Assembly (NCBI GenBank): GCA_965183875.1
Contig: CBCYMK010000033.1
Span: 1 to 35,773, forward strand
Origin: UBA6772 sp965183875
GTDB lineage: Bacteria; Bacteroidota; Bacteroidia; Flavobacteriales; UBA7430
Direction of reading: 5' to 3'
DNA length: 35,773 bases
Part shown: positions 22,191-31,700 of the stretch, one piece after another
Numbering within the stretch: position 1 is the stretch's first letter
Layout of the letters: each line of letters begins with the position of its first letter
The notes under the pieces: generated by a model
Database searches by the model: none
What the model was told of the DNA's origin: nothing
What the model saw: only the letters and a program-made list of their open reading frames with translations
Program-made: the position numbers and the translations under genes

Positions 22191-23934
22191 ACAAAATACC
22201 TTCACTAGCTTTTTTGAGTAGTAGGGAAGTATTACCACCTAAAGAAATAGCCTTTTTCCAATACTTTAAAGCTTCTTCCTTTTCACCATTTTTAAATAAT
22301 ACATCAGCATAATGCTCTACCATTACAGCACTCTCAGTTTGAGAGTTAACAAGCGCTTTATACAACCACTCTTTTGCCTCAATAAAACGGCCTAATTTAT
22401 ACAAAATCCAACCATAAGTATCCTGATAAGTTGCCTCATCGGGCATTAGCTCATTACATTGTTTAGATAAGCGCTCAGCCTTCTCTAAGTCTATTGCTCG
22501 CAACGACAAATAATAACTGTAGTTGTTTAGAACAATTGGATTTTCAGGAACTAGAGAAAGGGATTTTTCGTAACTCTCATCAGATAAAGAATGCTGATTT
22601 AAATTGTGATAAGCATCGCCTAAATAATTATAAAACTCTGCTTTTAAAGGGCGATTATTAACCACATAATTTACTCCCTTATTTAATGTGTTTACTGCCT
22701 TTTCATGCTGCATATTAATAGAATAAGCGAGACCTGTAAACAAGTACAACATTGGCTGTACCGGATTCAAACCAATTGCCTTATTTCCCTTCTCTATTAC
22801 TGCATCATACTTTTGGAGCTCTAAGCCCATAATTAGGCACCTGTTCCATATTAAATACTCTGTTGCTCCTAAGTCAAGAGACTTTGAATAGGCAGTATAC
22901 GCCTCAGCAACATTGTTTTTTTGATAATATAGGTCGCCATATAAAGCAGGGAAACTAGGTTCTAAAGGGTGGTATTTAATTGCTTTATCTAATAAGGAAT
23001 AAAGAGAATTTAAATACGATTCGTCTTCTATAGCAAGCTGAAAATAAGAGACTAAAATTTTAAACTTCACCTCGGCATTAAAACTTGGATCTTCGAAACT
23101 ATAAGTTAAATAGCCAAAAGCTTTATCTAACTCATTATTAGCTCTATAATATTCTGCTAAAGCAATATTAGACCTAGGTTCTGTAGGGTCGATGCTTAGA
23201 ATTTCTGAGTAGATTTGCAGCGCTCTTTCAGATAAGTTGTTTGCCTGCAATAGCTCTGCTAACATTCCTCTATAACGTATAGTGTTTGGGTAGGCATCAA
23301 TAAGATGCTGCAACTCAGCTACAGCTGCCTCTAAATCGCCTAATGCAATATAAAGACGCTCTTTCATTACCGAAAACTCCTCGCTTACTCCTAGCCTAGC
23401 CTCAATGGTATTATATACTTGTACAGCCTTTTTATACTGTTCATTTCTAGTATAGACCTGTGCTAAGCTGTAATGATTTTCAATATTTGAGGGTTCTAGC
23501 TTCACTAAATCTTTATAGGCTTTTAGCTCTGCCTCCCGATTTCCTAAAGCTAAATTTAGCTGAGCCAAACTATGCAATACCCAGGTGTTATTAGGATCTA
23601 AGCAATAGGCTTGGTTGGCGTAGAATAAAGCAGGTACTAGCTGCTCAGTTCTGGTATAAAGCAGTGCCATTTCATAATTTGCAGCTGCATTTAAGGGATC
23701 TATAGCTACACACTGCTCCATTAAGTCAGCTGCCTTTTTATACTCTTCTAAAGACTTTAGACGCTGGGCTTCAAAAAACAAATACTTAAAGCGAAATTGA
23801 CTTTTATAAGACAAGTCTCCCTCCGTATAAGTATTTAGGAATGTACTTCCATTCGAAAGCTGTTTAGTTCCCGAACAAGCCGCAAAAACTAGACTTACCC
23901 CTAGTATGTATACTATAGCTTTAATGCTTCTCAT
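22183..23934 (-). CDS. TPR-repeat lipoprotein
   Basis: 583 residues with lipoprotein signal (VSLVFAAC, Cys20). About a dozen tetratricopeptide repeats cover nearly the whole chain (e.g. NAAANYEMALLYTRTEQLVP, NIENHYSLAQVYTRNEQYKK, NPIVLNNYSYYLSLRAIDLE). TPR superhelices serve as protein-binding scaffolds. In flavobacteria this gene stands between a nucleotidyltransferase and DUF4292, as here. The start overlaps the upstream stop by 4 bases (ATGA). No catalytic domain; the partner is unknown. Confidence 0.87.
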   Translation of the reverse strand: MRSIKAIVYILGVSLVFAACSGTKQLSNGSTFLNTYTEGDLSYKSQFRFKYLFFEAQRLKSLEEYKKAADLMEQCVAIDPLNAAANYEMALLYTRTEQLVPALFYANQAYCLDPNNTWVLHSLAQLNLALGNREAELKAYKDLVKLEPSNIENHYSLAQVYTRNEQYKKAVQVYNTIEARLGVSEEFSVMKERLYIALGDLEAAVAELQHLIDAYPNTIRYRGMLAELLQANNLSERALQIYSEILSIDPTEPRSNIALAEYYRANNELDKAFGYLTYSFEDPSFNAEVKFKILVSYFQLAIEDESYLNSLYSLLDKAIKYHPLEPSFPALYGDLYYQKNNVAEAYTAYSKSLDLGATEYLIWNRCLIMGLELQKYDAVIEKGNKAIGLNPVQPMLYLFTGLAYSINMQHEKAVNTLNKGVNYVVNNRPLKAEFYNYLGDAYHNLNQHSLSDESYEKSLSLVPENPIVLNNYSYYLSLRAIDLEKAERLSKQCNELMPDEATYQDTYGWILYKLGRFIEAKEWLYKALVNSQTESAVMVEHYADVLFKNGEKEEALKYWKKAISLGGNTSLLLKKASEGILYE

Positions 23935-24929
23935 CCAATTTTAGAATAATCTCCTATGCTAACTCGTTTTGTACCGCCCGTATATTCAACATTATTACCA
24001 ATCATCGAATCTTCAAGATCGGCGTTGTGTATGCGCGTATTGTTTTGAATAATAGTATTTTTTAATGTACTATTAGAAATGCTTGTAGTAGCACCAATAG
24101 AAACATGAGGTCCTACAGTACAGTTTTTTAAAGTCACCTCAGAGCCAATATAACAAGGCTCAATAATACAGGCATTTTCTAGAACTAAGCCAGCTCTTTC
24201 TTCAGTATTCTCAGTGTACTCTAGTACTCTTTTATTTGCATGAATTGCGGCTGTAGGATTCCCACAGTCTAACCACTCCTCTACTTTACCTGGGTAAAAA
24301 TTAGCTCCTTTAACCTTCATATTTTCTAAGGCGTTGGTAAGCTGATATTCTCCTTTGTCTTTAATATCGTTATCAATTAAATACTGGAGTTCAGAACGTA
24401 GGTTCAATCCATCTTTAAAGAAATAAATCCCGATTATAGCAAGGTCTGAAACAAACACTTCAGGCTTTTCGATGAAGTCAGTAATCACCGAATTTTCATC
24501 CATTTTAATTACACCATAGGCTTTAGGGTCTTCAACTTTTTGCACCCAAATAATACCATCTTTATTAGCATCTAAGGTAAAGTCAGCTCTAAAAAGCGTG
24601 TCGGCAAAGGCCACTACTACAGGACCTTCTAAGGAGTCTTTAGCACATAAAATAGCATGTGCTGTTCCCAGGGCTTCATCTTGATGGTAAATAGACCCTT
24701 TGGCACCGAGTCCTTCTGCAATAGAAACTAAATCATCTTCTACCTCTTGTCCGAAATCACCAATTACAAAAGCAATTTCATCTACTTTTTGTCCACAAAC
24801 ACGCGTAATATCTTCTACTAAACGCTGTACAATAGGCTTTCCAGCAATAGGAACTAAAGGTTTAGGTACTGTTAAGGTGTGAGGTCTTAATCTTGATCCT
24901 CTACCTGCCATAGGTACAATTATTTTCAT
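23931..24929 (-). CDS. Sugar-phosphate nucleotidyltransferase with C-terminal left-handed beta-helix
   Basis: 332 residues. Nucleotide-binding signature PMAGRGSRLRPHTLTVPKPL at 6-25, metal-binding FADTLF at about 108-113, then a hexapeptide left-handed beta-helix at about 245-330 (NACIIEPCYIGSEV, NCTVGPHVSIGATTSISNST). It activates a sugar 1-phosphate with NTP. RmlA-like (dTTP/UTP) and GDP-mannose-type members share this layout, and I cannot fix the substrate. It sits between dut and the TPR gene on the minus strand. Confidence 0.87.
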   Translation of the reverse strand: MKIIVPMAGRGSRLRPHTLTVPKPLVPIAGKPIVQRLVEDITRVCGQKVDEIAFVIGDFGQEVEDDLVSIAEGLGAKGSIYHQDEALGTAHAILCAKDSLEGPVVVAFADTLFRADFTLDANKDGIIWVQKVEDPKAYGVIKMDENSVITDFIEKPEVFVSDLAIIGIYFFKDGLNLRSELQYLIDNDIKDKGEYQLTNALENMKVKGANFYPGKVEEWLDCGNPTAAIHANKRVLEYTENTEERAGLVLENACIIEPCYIGSEVTLKNCTVGPHVSIGATTSISNSTLKNTIIQNNTRIHNADLEDSMIGNNVEYTGGTKRVSIGDYSKIG

Positions 24930-24941
24930 GTTATATATTTT

Positions 24942-25376
24942 TTATTTTTTTCCTGTTGATCCAAAACCACCTTCACCTCTATCGGTTTCCGACAGCTCTG
25001 TAACGGCACTCCATACCGCTTTAGTATAAGGAGCAATAACCATTTGAGCAATACGCTCTCCATCTTCAACAACAAATTCTTGATCAGATAAATTCACTAA
25101 AATAACCCCTATTTCTCCTCTGTAATCAGCATCAATAGTGCCGGGACTGTTAAGTACCGTAATACCTTTTTTATAGGCTAAACCACTACGTGGGCGGATT
25201 TGCGCTTCGTAACTATCGGGCAGAGCTATAAATAAGCCCGTTTTAACCAAGGCTCTTTGCATGGGTTTTAAACAAATAGAATCATCAATATTAGCGTGTA
25301 AATCCATTCCAGCAGAGAGGGAAGTCTCGTATTTAGGCAAGGGATGTTTAGAGCGATTTATGATCTCAATTTGCAT
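24942..25376 (-). CDS. dut: dUTP diphosphatase (dUTPase)
   Basis: 144 residues, trimeric dUTPase. All five motifs are seen: AGMDL (23-27), PRSGLA (62-67), GTIDADYRGEIGVILVN (about 78-95), GERIAQMVI (about 104-112), and RGEGGFGSTG at the C-terminus. It hydrolyses dUTP to dUMP and PPi, keeping uracil out of DNA and feeding dTMP synthesis. Small intergenic spacers on both sides mean it belongs to the flippase-to-EnvC operon. Confidence 0.96.
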   Translation of the reverse strand: MQIEIINRSKHPLPKYETSLSAGMDLHANIDDSICLKPMQRALVKTGLFIALPDSYEAQIRPRSGLAYKKGITVLNSPGTIDADYRGEIGVILVNLSDQEFVVEDGERIAQMVIAPYTKAVWSAVTELSETDRGEGGFGSTGKK

Positions 25377-25392
25377 AGTTTATGGGCTTAAT

Positions 25393-26856
25393 TTAGTGCT
25401 TGAAATTACTCATTTTTTTTCTCTTTTCTAATACCAATACTGCAAACAAATATACAATACAAATGAAGGTACTTAGAACAAAATATTCGTCGTGCCATAC
25501 CGACCAAATATAAAATAACGAAAGGGAAAGAAAAAGGTAGGTAAAAATACGCTTTAGGTCGTAGGGGATAGGGTAGTATTTTCTACTTAAGAGATAAGAA
25601 ATCACACACATAGAACTGTAACAAAATAGAGTAGCCCAGGCAGAGCCCATATACGACATAGAGGGAATTAACAATAGGTTAAAGCTTATGGTAACAAAAG
25701 CACCTAACAGGGTTAAATAGGCGCCATACTTGGTTTTTTCGCTTACTTTATACCACACCGACAAGGTATAATATACCCCAGAGAGTAAGTTAGCAAAGAG
25801 CAATATTGGCACAATAGCTAATCCGGTATGATAGGCCTCATCTCTAATAAATTCTTTTACCAAATCTATATATACATTAACCGCCAAAAATATAAAACCC
25901 GTAAAGGCCACAAAGTAGCTCATTACTTTAGCGTACTGGGCTTTAGCTCCTTCCTTTTTTGCTTGAGCAAAGAAAAATGGTTCAGCTCCGTAACGGAAAG
26001 CCTGTATAAAAAGAGACATAAAAATAGCAATTTTATAGCAGGCCGAATAGATACCAATTTGAGTACTGGCAATAGACGAAGGCAACAAATAACTTAACAG
26101 CACCCGGTCTACCATTTCATTAGCCACATAAGCCAAACCTCCTACCAAAAGGGGAAAACTGTAGGTAATCATTCTTTTCCACAAAGAGAGATTGAAAGTA
26201 AACTTGATACTAAACAATTGAGGTAATAGAAGAAGCAAGGTGAGCAAGCTAGATACTAAATAGGCAATAAATATATAGGCTATACCGGCGTTTGGGTCGT
26301 ATATATAATCGATGAATTCACTGTTATATCCTTGCTTAATTAAATAAGGACACAACAGAAAGAAGAATAAATTTAAACCGATGTTTGCCGAAATATTTAC
26401 AATTCTAATAAAAGCAAAACGCCAAGGTTTATTGTCTAATCGCAGCTTTGCAAAAGGCAGACTTGAAAGAACATCTAATGCTAAAACCCAAATTAGGTAA
26501 CGCACCAGCTCTGGCCTATCTGCAATATTTAATAAATTAGAAATCGGACTTATTTGTGCTAGTGCTACAAGTAAAAATAGGAGGGTAGTACCTACTAAAG
26601 AAAGAAAAGCTGTAGAAAACACCTTTTGTGGCTCGGATTCTTTATTGGCAAAATGAAAAAAGGAAGTCTCTAAACCATAAGTCAATACAACCATTGCAAA
26701 GGCTACTAAAGACATAAGTACAGAGAGTACACCGTACTCGTCGGGACTAAAAATACTGGTATATAGCGGTACTAATAGGAAGTTGAGTAAACGCCCTACA
26801 ATACTACTCAAGCCATAAATGGCTGTTTGACCCACTAATTTTTTTAGAACACCCAA
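25393..26856 (-). CDS. Oligosaccharide flippase-like protein (MATE/MVF superfamily, Wzx-type)
   Basis: 487 residues with about 12-14 membrane helices. The N-terminal block LVGQTAIYGLSSIVGRLLNF and LYTSIFSPDEYGVLSVLMSL match polysaccharide-biosynthesis flippases. It would move lipid-linked oligosaccharides across the inner membrane. It starts 20 bases after the enoyl-CoA hydratase stop and leads the dut/nucleotidyltransferase group. Substrate unknown; related exporters of peptidoglycan or teichoic-type precursors cannot be excluded. Confidence 0.85.
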   Translation of the reverse strand: MGVLKKLVGQTAIYGLSSIVGRLLNFLLVPLYTSIFSPDEYGVLSVLMSLVAFAMVVLTYGLETSFFHFANKESEPQKVFSTAFLSLVGTTLLFLLVALAQISPISNLLNIADRPELVRYLIWVLALDVLSSLPFAKLRLDNKPWRFAFIRIVNISANIGLNLFFFLLCPYLIKQGYNSEFIDYIYDPNAGIAYIFIAYLVSSLLTLLLLLPQLFSIKFTFNLSLWKRMITYSFPLLVGGLAYVANEMVDRVLLSYLLPSSIASTQIGIYSACYKIAIFMSLFIQAFRYGAEPFFFAQAKKEGAKAQYAKVMSYFVAFTGFIFLAVNVYIDLVKEFIRDEAYHTGLAIVPILLFANLLSGVYYTLSVWYKVSEKTKYGAYLTLLGAFVTISFNLLLIPSMSYMGSAWATLFCYSSMCVISYLLSRKYYPIPYDLKRIFTYLFLSLSLFYIWSVWHDEYFVLSTFICIVYLFAVLVLEKRKKMSNFKH

Positions 26857-26876
26857 GCTTAATTGAAATTTGAGGA

Positions 26877-27650
26877 TTAAAAATTAGCCTTACGCTTTTC
26901 TAAAAAGGCGGTAGTACCTTCAGTAAAATCTGCTGTTCCGAAGCAGTCACCAAAAGCAGAAACCTCAAATGCCAAGCCGTCTACACCAGAAGTATAATTG
27001 GCGTTTACGCACTTTATAGCGGTAGAAATTGCCATAGGAGAATTTCTTAAAATCTTTTTAGCCATCTTTAATGCAGTAGGCATAAGCTCTTCTAGAGGAA
27101 CAACTTTTGTTGTTATACCGTACGATAGAGCAGTAGGAGCATCAACCATTTCTGCAGTTAATACCATTTGCATAGCTCTTCCTTTTCCAGCTATTTGAGC
27201 AAGTCGCTGTGTTCCTCCATAACCAGGTATTACTCCTAAAGAAGTTTCTGGTAATCCTACACGAGCAGTATCAGCAAAAATTCTAATGTGTGAAGACATA
27301 GCCAGTTCCAATCCACCACCTAAAGCAAAGCCGTTTACAGCGGCTATTACAGGAGTTCCCATACGATCTATTCTGTTAAACAAATCATCGTGACCTTTTT
27401 GAGAAAGTGCTTTCCCTTCGGTTACAGAGAAATGGGCAAATTCTGAAATATCAGCTCCAGCAACAAAGGCTTTTTCTCCGGCTCCAGTGAGGATAATTAC
27501 ACGAATTTCTTTTGACGATTCAGCCTCTTGCAAAGCCAAATTCAATTCTTGGATAGTCGCTTTATTTAAAGCATTTAATTTTGAAGGGCGATTGATGGTA
27601 ATTGTTTGAATTCCAGCCTCGGTATTTAGAAGGATATTTTCGTAAGTCAT
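26877..27650 (-). CDS. Enoyl-CoA hydratase/isomerase family protein
   Basis: 257 residues, the size of short-chain enoyl-CoA hydratases. The oxyanion-hole regions AFVAGADISEF (61-71) and ALGGGLELAMSS are present, as are both catalytic acids Glu115 and Glu135 (spacing of 20 as in crotonase Glu144/Glu164). It would hydrate crotonyl-type enoyl-CoA in fatty-acid or butanoate metabolism. It is located between the histidine kinase and the flippase. Isomerase or other crotonase activities are less likely because both Glu residues are kept. Confidence 0.9.
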   Translation of the reverse strand: MTYENILLNTEAGIQTITINRPSKLNALNKATIQELNLALQEAESSKEIRVIILTGAGEKAFVAGADISEFAHFSVTEGKALSQKGHDDLFNRIDRMGTPVIAAVNGFALGGGLELAMSSHIRIFADTARVGLPETSLGVIPGYGGTQRLAQIAGKGRAMQMVLTAEMVDAPTALSYGITTKVVPLEELMPTALKMAKKILRNSPMAISTAIKCVNANYTSGVDGLAFEVSAFGDCFGTADFTEGTTAFLEKRKANF

Positions 27651-27674
27651 GTGAGTCTATTTAAAAAAGTAAAA

Positions 27675-29147
27675 TTAGGCTTTTTGTTTGAGCAGTGGCA
27701 AACTTATATAAAAAGTAGTTCCTGTATTTGGAATAGTTTCGAAATAAATATGCCCGTTTAAATCGTCGATAATTCGTTTCACCATAGCTAGCCCTAGTCC
27801 AGTACCGCTAGATTTGGTCGTAAAATTAGGTTCAAATATTTTGTCTTGAAGCTCTAGGGGTATGCCTACACCGTTGTCTTGTACTTGTAACAATACCTTA
27901 TCATTCCCCTTTTCTAAAGAAACGGTTACCAAAGGGGAGGTTCCATCAGCAACGGCTTCAATAGCGTTGTTTAATAAATTATTGAGCACTCTAACTATTT
28001 GGTCGTGATCTGCATATACAAAGCAAGAAGGGTCTAATTTTAAAACCCCATTTCTTAAAGGGTAGAAGAAAGAGATTGTGTTTTCTACAATTTCAGACAT
28101 ATTTAAGGCTTCTTTATTACTTGAAGGCATACGTGCGAAATCGGAAAAGGCCGAGGCGATATGAGCAAGAGTATCTATTTGCTCTATCAATGAACTTGTA
28201 AAAGACTTCATTTTTGCGGGGAAATCAGGGTCTTGGGTATTTACCTTGCGCTCAAACATCTGAATATTTAATTTCATTGGCGTAAGCGGGTTCTTTATCT
28301 CGTGTGCAACCTGCTTTGCCATTTCTTTCCAAGCGAATTCTTTCTGTGTTTGTGCCAGCTTCTCAGAGCTCATTTCAAGCTCTTTTACCATAAAGTTATA
28401 CTGAGATACCAACTGACCAATTTCATCGGAGGATTTCCACGACAAAGGCATATACCTTTTTGCTAAGGCAGCCTTGCGCATTACCGAAGATAGTTTAGCG
28501 ATAGGTTCGGCAATTTGCTTTGAAAGGAAGAAAGCAATCATACTCGCGCCAATAAATAAAAGAATATAAATAGGGGAGAGGGCAACAAAATAAGCTCTTA
28601 AATCTCTCTTATAGGTTTCGTTAAGCTGAAAATAAGGAATACTTATTATGGCAAAGGCTTCGTTGTTTTGGTCGAATACAAACTGATAGGAATTTAAATA
28701 ATCTTCACCCTTAAATGAAAGGTGGCGCATAACACGTTTTTGCTTACTAATTAAATCGTTTAAAGAGGCTAAATCTAAATGATTAGGCAATATATTGGTT
28801 TGCACAATTTCTTGGTTAGAACTCACTATAAGCTCCCCTTCTAGATTGTACAGGATAATATCCAAATTGTGGATGTCTGCAAGTTCATTAAGTTTATACT
28901 TAAAAAGCGTATAAATAAGTGTGTCGTTTAACTCACTAGGGTTTTCATCCTTCAAATAATAAGCTACAGATGCTAAGGTGGCAGACTCTTTACGTTGTAA
29001 ACGATTATTGTGGTATTCTACATTCTGACTTTTAAAGTTAAAAAAAGTAAAAATCCCTATAAAGAAAAAGGAAGCCAACAAAAGGGCCAACATAGAGATA
29101 TAGATTCGAGTACCTAATTTTTTAGGGTATATAACAAAAGACTTCAT
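27675..29147 (-). CDS. Membrane sensor histidine kinase (NtrY-like, HAMP + HisKA + HATPase)
   Basis: 490 residues from ATG 29147 (MKSFVIYPKKLGTRIYIS). The ATG at 29165 adds only MFYIAP and sits inside the atp terminator, so it is unlikely. TM1 about 15-35, periplasmic sensor about 36-185, TM2 about 186-208, HAMP, then H-box VAHEIKNPLTPMKLNIQ (autophosphorylated His about 282), N-box NNLLNNAIEAV, G1 VQDNGVGIP, G2 GTGLGLAMVKRI. No response regulator is next to it, so it is an orphan here. Its promoter must lie in or just after the atp terminator. Confidence 0.9.
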   Translation of the reverse strand: MKSFVIYPKKLGTRIYISMLALLLASFFFIGIFTFFNFKSQNVEYHNNRLQRKESATLASVAYYLKDENPSELNDTLIYTLFKYKLNELADIHNLDIILYNLEGELIVSSNQEIVQTNILPNHLDLASLNDLISKQKRVMRHLSFKGEDYLNSYQFVFDQNNEAFAIISIPYFQLNETYKRDLRAYFVALSPIYILLFIGASMIAFFLSKQIAEPIAKLSSVMRKAALAKRYMPLSWKSSDEIGQLVSQYNFMVKELEMSSEKLAQTQKEFAWKEMAKQVAHEIKNPLTPMKLNIQMFERKVNTQDPDFPAKMKSFTSSLIEQIDTLAHIASAFSDFARMPSSNKEALNMSEIVENTISFFYPLRNGVLKLDPSCFVYADHDQIVRVLNNLLNNAIEAVADGTSPLVTVSLEKGNDKVLLQVQDNGVGIPLELQDKIFEPNFTTKSSGTGLGLAMVKRIIDDLNGHIYFETIPNTGTTFYISLPLLKQKA

Positions 29148-29163
29148 AGGAGCAATATAAAAC

Positions 29164-29191
29164 AAAAAAACCCTGCCAAGGCAGGGTTTTT
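29164..29191 (-). terminator. Intrinsic terminator of the atp operon
   Basis: CCCTGC (29171-29176) and GCAGGG (29181-29186) with a CAAG loop, extended by A/T pairs. In the minus direction the stem is followed by seven T. It lies 17 bases after the atpG stop and 17 bases before the histidine-kinase ATG, so the kinase upstream region is very short. Works well on the minus strand and plausibly also on the plus strand. Confidence 0.88.
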
Positions 29192-29207
29192 AAGATGTGT
29201 GAAAATA

Positions 29208-30068
29208 TTATTGTTTCAATGCTTCAGCACCTCCAACAATCTCAAGGATTTCGTTGGTAATAGCTGCCTGACGTTGACGGTTATAAGTTAGAGTTAAATC
29301 GTCTTTTAGATCTTGTGCATTGTCTGTTGCTTTATGCATTGCAGTCATACGAGCACCATGCTCAGAAGCATGTGAATCTAATAAACCTTTATAAAACTGT
29401 ACTTTTAATGACTTTGGAATTAAGTCTAAAACAATTTCAGATTTAGAAGGCTCAAAGATATAATCAGCATTCAATTCTTCTGCCTCAGCATCCTCAGCTT
29501 GAACCGGTAAGAAAGGCTCTACCATAAGCTCTTGAGTAGCAGCATTTAAAAACTTATTGTAAACGATTTCAACTTTATCGAAAGAACCCGCAACGAATGC
29601 ATCCATAACTTCTTGGGCTATCTGCGTAGAAGTTGAAAAATTCAATTCGTTAAAAATCTCAAGATTAGAATTAAATACAGTGTGTTTACCTGTAAAATAA
29701 TCTACAGAACGTTTTCCGATAGGATAAACCTGAACCTCAAAATCAGAAAGCTCGTTGATACGCTTTTCGGTAGCCTTAAATACATTTGCATTGAAGGCTC
29801 CACATAATCCACGATTAGAAGCTATAGGTACAAGCAATACTTTTTGAGTATCTCTTTCTTGGCTATAAACACCTTCTGTTGAGTTCTCTAAAGTAGCGCT
29901 AATATTTACTAAAATCTCACGCAATTTCTCAGCGTAAGGACGCATTTGAGTAATTGCATCCTGTGCTCTTTTCAATTTTGCAGCCGACACCATTTTCATA
30001 GCGCTGGTAATTTGCATGGTTGAAGCAACAGAAGTAATTCTAGTACGTATTTCTTTTAAGTTCGCCAT
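29208..30068 (-). CDS. atpG: F1-ATPase gamma subunit
   Basis: 286 residues. Starts MANLKEIRTRITSVASTMQI and ends ITNEILEIVGGAEALKQ, the two coiled-coil ends of the rotor shaft. The block APIASNRGLCGAFNANVFK-like (LVPIASNRGLCGAFNA) is at about 80-95. It forms the central stalk turning inside alpha3beta3. It is the last gene of atpB-E-F-H-A-G and ends at a strong terminator. atpD and atpC are not adjacent, which is usual for Bacteroidota. Confidence 0.96.
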   Translation of the reverse strand: MANLKEIRTRITSVASTMQITSAMKMVSAAKLKRAQDAITQMRPYAEKLREILVNISATLENSTEGVYSQERDTQKVLLVPIASNRGLCGAFNANVFKATEKRINELSDFEVQVYPIGKRSVDYFTGKHTVFNSNLEIFNELNFSTSTQIAQEVMDAFVAGSFDKVEIVYNKFLNAATQELMVEPFLPVQAEDAEAEELNADYIFEPSKSEIVLDLIPKSLKVQFYKGLLDSHASEHGARMTAMHKATDNAQDLKDDLTLTYNRQRQAAITNEILEIVGGAEALKQ

Positions 30069-30084
30069 TGGTAAGTCTATTGAA

Positions 30085-30106
30085 AGTGAAGGCCGGAGCC
30101 TTCACT
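30085..30106. promoter_or_regulatory. Hairpin between atpA and atpG
   Basis: AGTGAAGGC (30085-30093) pairs perfectly with GCCTTCACT (30098-30106), 4-base loop, in the 50-base gap between atpA and atpG. There is no U-run, so it is more likely an mRNA-processing or stability element than a terminator. Confidence 0.55.
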
Positions 30107-30118
30107 AGTTCAGTCTTA

Positions 30119-31693
30119 TTAGTATTTTGATGAAACTTCTGCAGCTGCTTTTTCTATTGCAGCAGTTCCTTCAGCAGTTAATTTACCTGCTTTTAAAGTA
30201 GCTAATTCACTAGCAAACTTGTTTCTCATGAAAGACAAGAATTCAACTTCAAATTCTTTCACTTTATTAACAGGAACCTTAGCCATTAAGTTTTTAGTAC
30301 CACAGTAGATTATAGCTACTTGTTCTTCCACTGGAAGAGGAGCATTTAATCCTTGTTTCAGTATCTCTACGTTACGCTTCCCTTTGTTAATTACCAATAA
30401 GGTAGCATCGTCGAGGTCAGAACCAAACTTAGCAAATGCTTCTAGTTCACGGTACTGAGCTTGATCTAATTTCAAGGTACCCGAAACTTTCTTCATCGAT
30501 TTAATTTGAGCGTTACCACCAACACGAGATACAGAAATACCTACGTTAATAGCTGGACGTACACCTGAGTTAAATAAATCAGCTTCTAAGAAAATCTGAC
30601 CATCAGTAATAGAAATTACGTTGGTAGGAATATAAGCAGATACATCACCGGCTTGAGTTTCGATAATTGGAAGAGCAGTTAAAGAACCACCACCTTTTAC
30701 GATACCTTTGATAGATTCTGGAAGATCGTTCATATCCTTTGCAATAGCATCAGAATCGTTAATTTTCGCAGCACGCTCAAGTAATCTTGAGTGTAAGAAG
30801 AATACATCACCAGGGTAAGCCTCACGTCCTGGAGGACGTCTTAATAGAAGAGATACCTCACGGTAAGCTACCGCTTGCTTAGATAAATCATCATATACAA
30901 TTAAACCGTGACGACCAGTATCGCGGAAGAACTCACCAATTGCAGCACCTGCAAATGGAGCGTAAAACTGCATTGGAGCAGGATCAGAAGCATTTGCAGC
31001 AACAATAACGGTATACGCCATTGCACCAGCTTCTTCTAGTGTTTGAACGATATTTGCTACAGTAGATCCTTTTTGACCTATGGCAACATAGATACAATAA
31101 ACAGGTTCCCCTGCATCGTAAAATTCTTTTTGGTTGATGATGGTATCGATAGCTACAGAAGTCTTACCTGTCTGACGGTCACCAATAATCAATTCACGTT
31201 GTCCACGTCCAATAGGAATCATAGCATCTACTGCTTTAATACCTGTTTGAAGTGGCTCTGTTACAGGCTGACGGTAAATTACACCAGGAGCAGTACGCTC
31301 AAGAGGCATTTCGTAAGTTGTTCCTGTAATTGGACCTTTACCATCGATAGGATTCCCTAGGGTATCTACAACACGACCTAACAAACCGTCACCTACGTTA
31401 ATAGATGCAATACGTCCAGTACGCTTTACAGTATCACCTTCTTTAATTTCCTTAGAAGATCCTAAAAGTACGGCACCTACATTGTCCTCTTCCAAGTTCA
31501 ATACGATCCCTTGTAAACCTGATTGGAATTCAATCAATTCACCTGAACCTACGTTTGTAAGTCCATAAACACGAGCAATACCATCACCTACTTGAAGTAC
31601 GGTACCCACTTCAGCAATTTCTGCCTCCGTTTTAAGACCTGATAATTGCTCTCTTAATATTGCTGAAACTTCAGCTGGTTTTACACTTGCCAT
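30119..31693 (-). CDS. atpA: F1-ATPase alpha subunit
   Basis: 524 residues. P-loop GDRQTGKTS at about 171-179, beta-barrel start EIAEVGTVLQVGDGIARVYG, and ISVSRVGGNAQIKSMKK with the arginine finger near 374. It forms the non-catalytic nucleotide sites of the F1 head. It lies 7 bases from atpH and 50 bases from atpG. Confidence 0.98.
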   Translation of the reverse strand: MASVKPAEVSAILREQLSGLKTEAEIAEVGTVLQVGDGIARVYGLTNVGSGELIEFQSGLQGIVLNLEEDNVGAVLLGSSKEIKEGDTVKRTGRIASINVGDGLLGRVVDTLGNPIDGKGPITGTTYEMPLERTAPGVIYRQPVTEPLQTGIKAVDAMIPIGRGQRELIIGDRQTGKTSVAIDTIINQKEFYDAGEPVYCIYVAIGQKGSTVANIVQTLEEAGAMAYTVIVAANASDPAPMQFYAPFAGAAIGEFFRDTGRHGLIVYDDLSKQAVAYREVSLLLRRPPGREAYPGDVFFLHSRLLERAAKINDSDAIAKDMNDLPESIKGIVKGGGSLTALPIIETQAGDVSAYIPTNVISITDGQIFLEADLFNSGVRPAINVGISVSRVGGNAQIKSMKKVSGTLKLDQAQYRELEAFAKFGSDLDDATLLVINKGKRNVEILKQGLNAPLPVEEQVAIIYCGTKNLMAKVPVNKVKEFEVEFLSFMRNKFASELATLKAGKLTAEGTAAIEKAAAEVSSKY

Positions 31694-31700
31694 AATAGTA

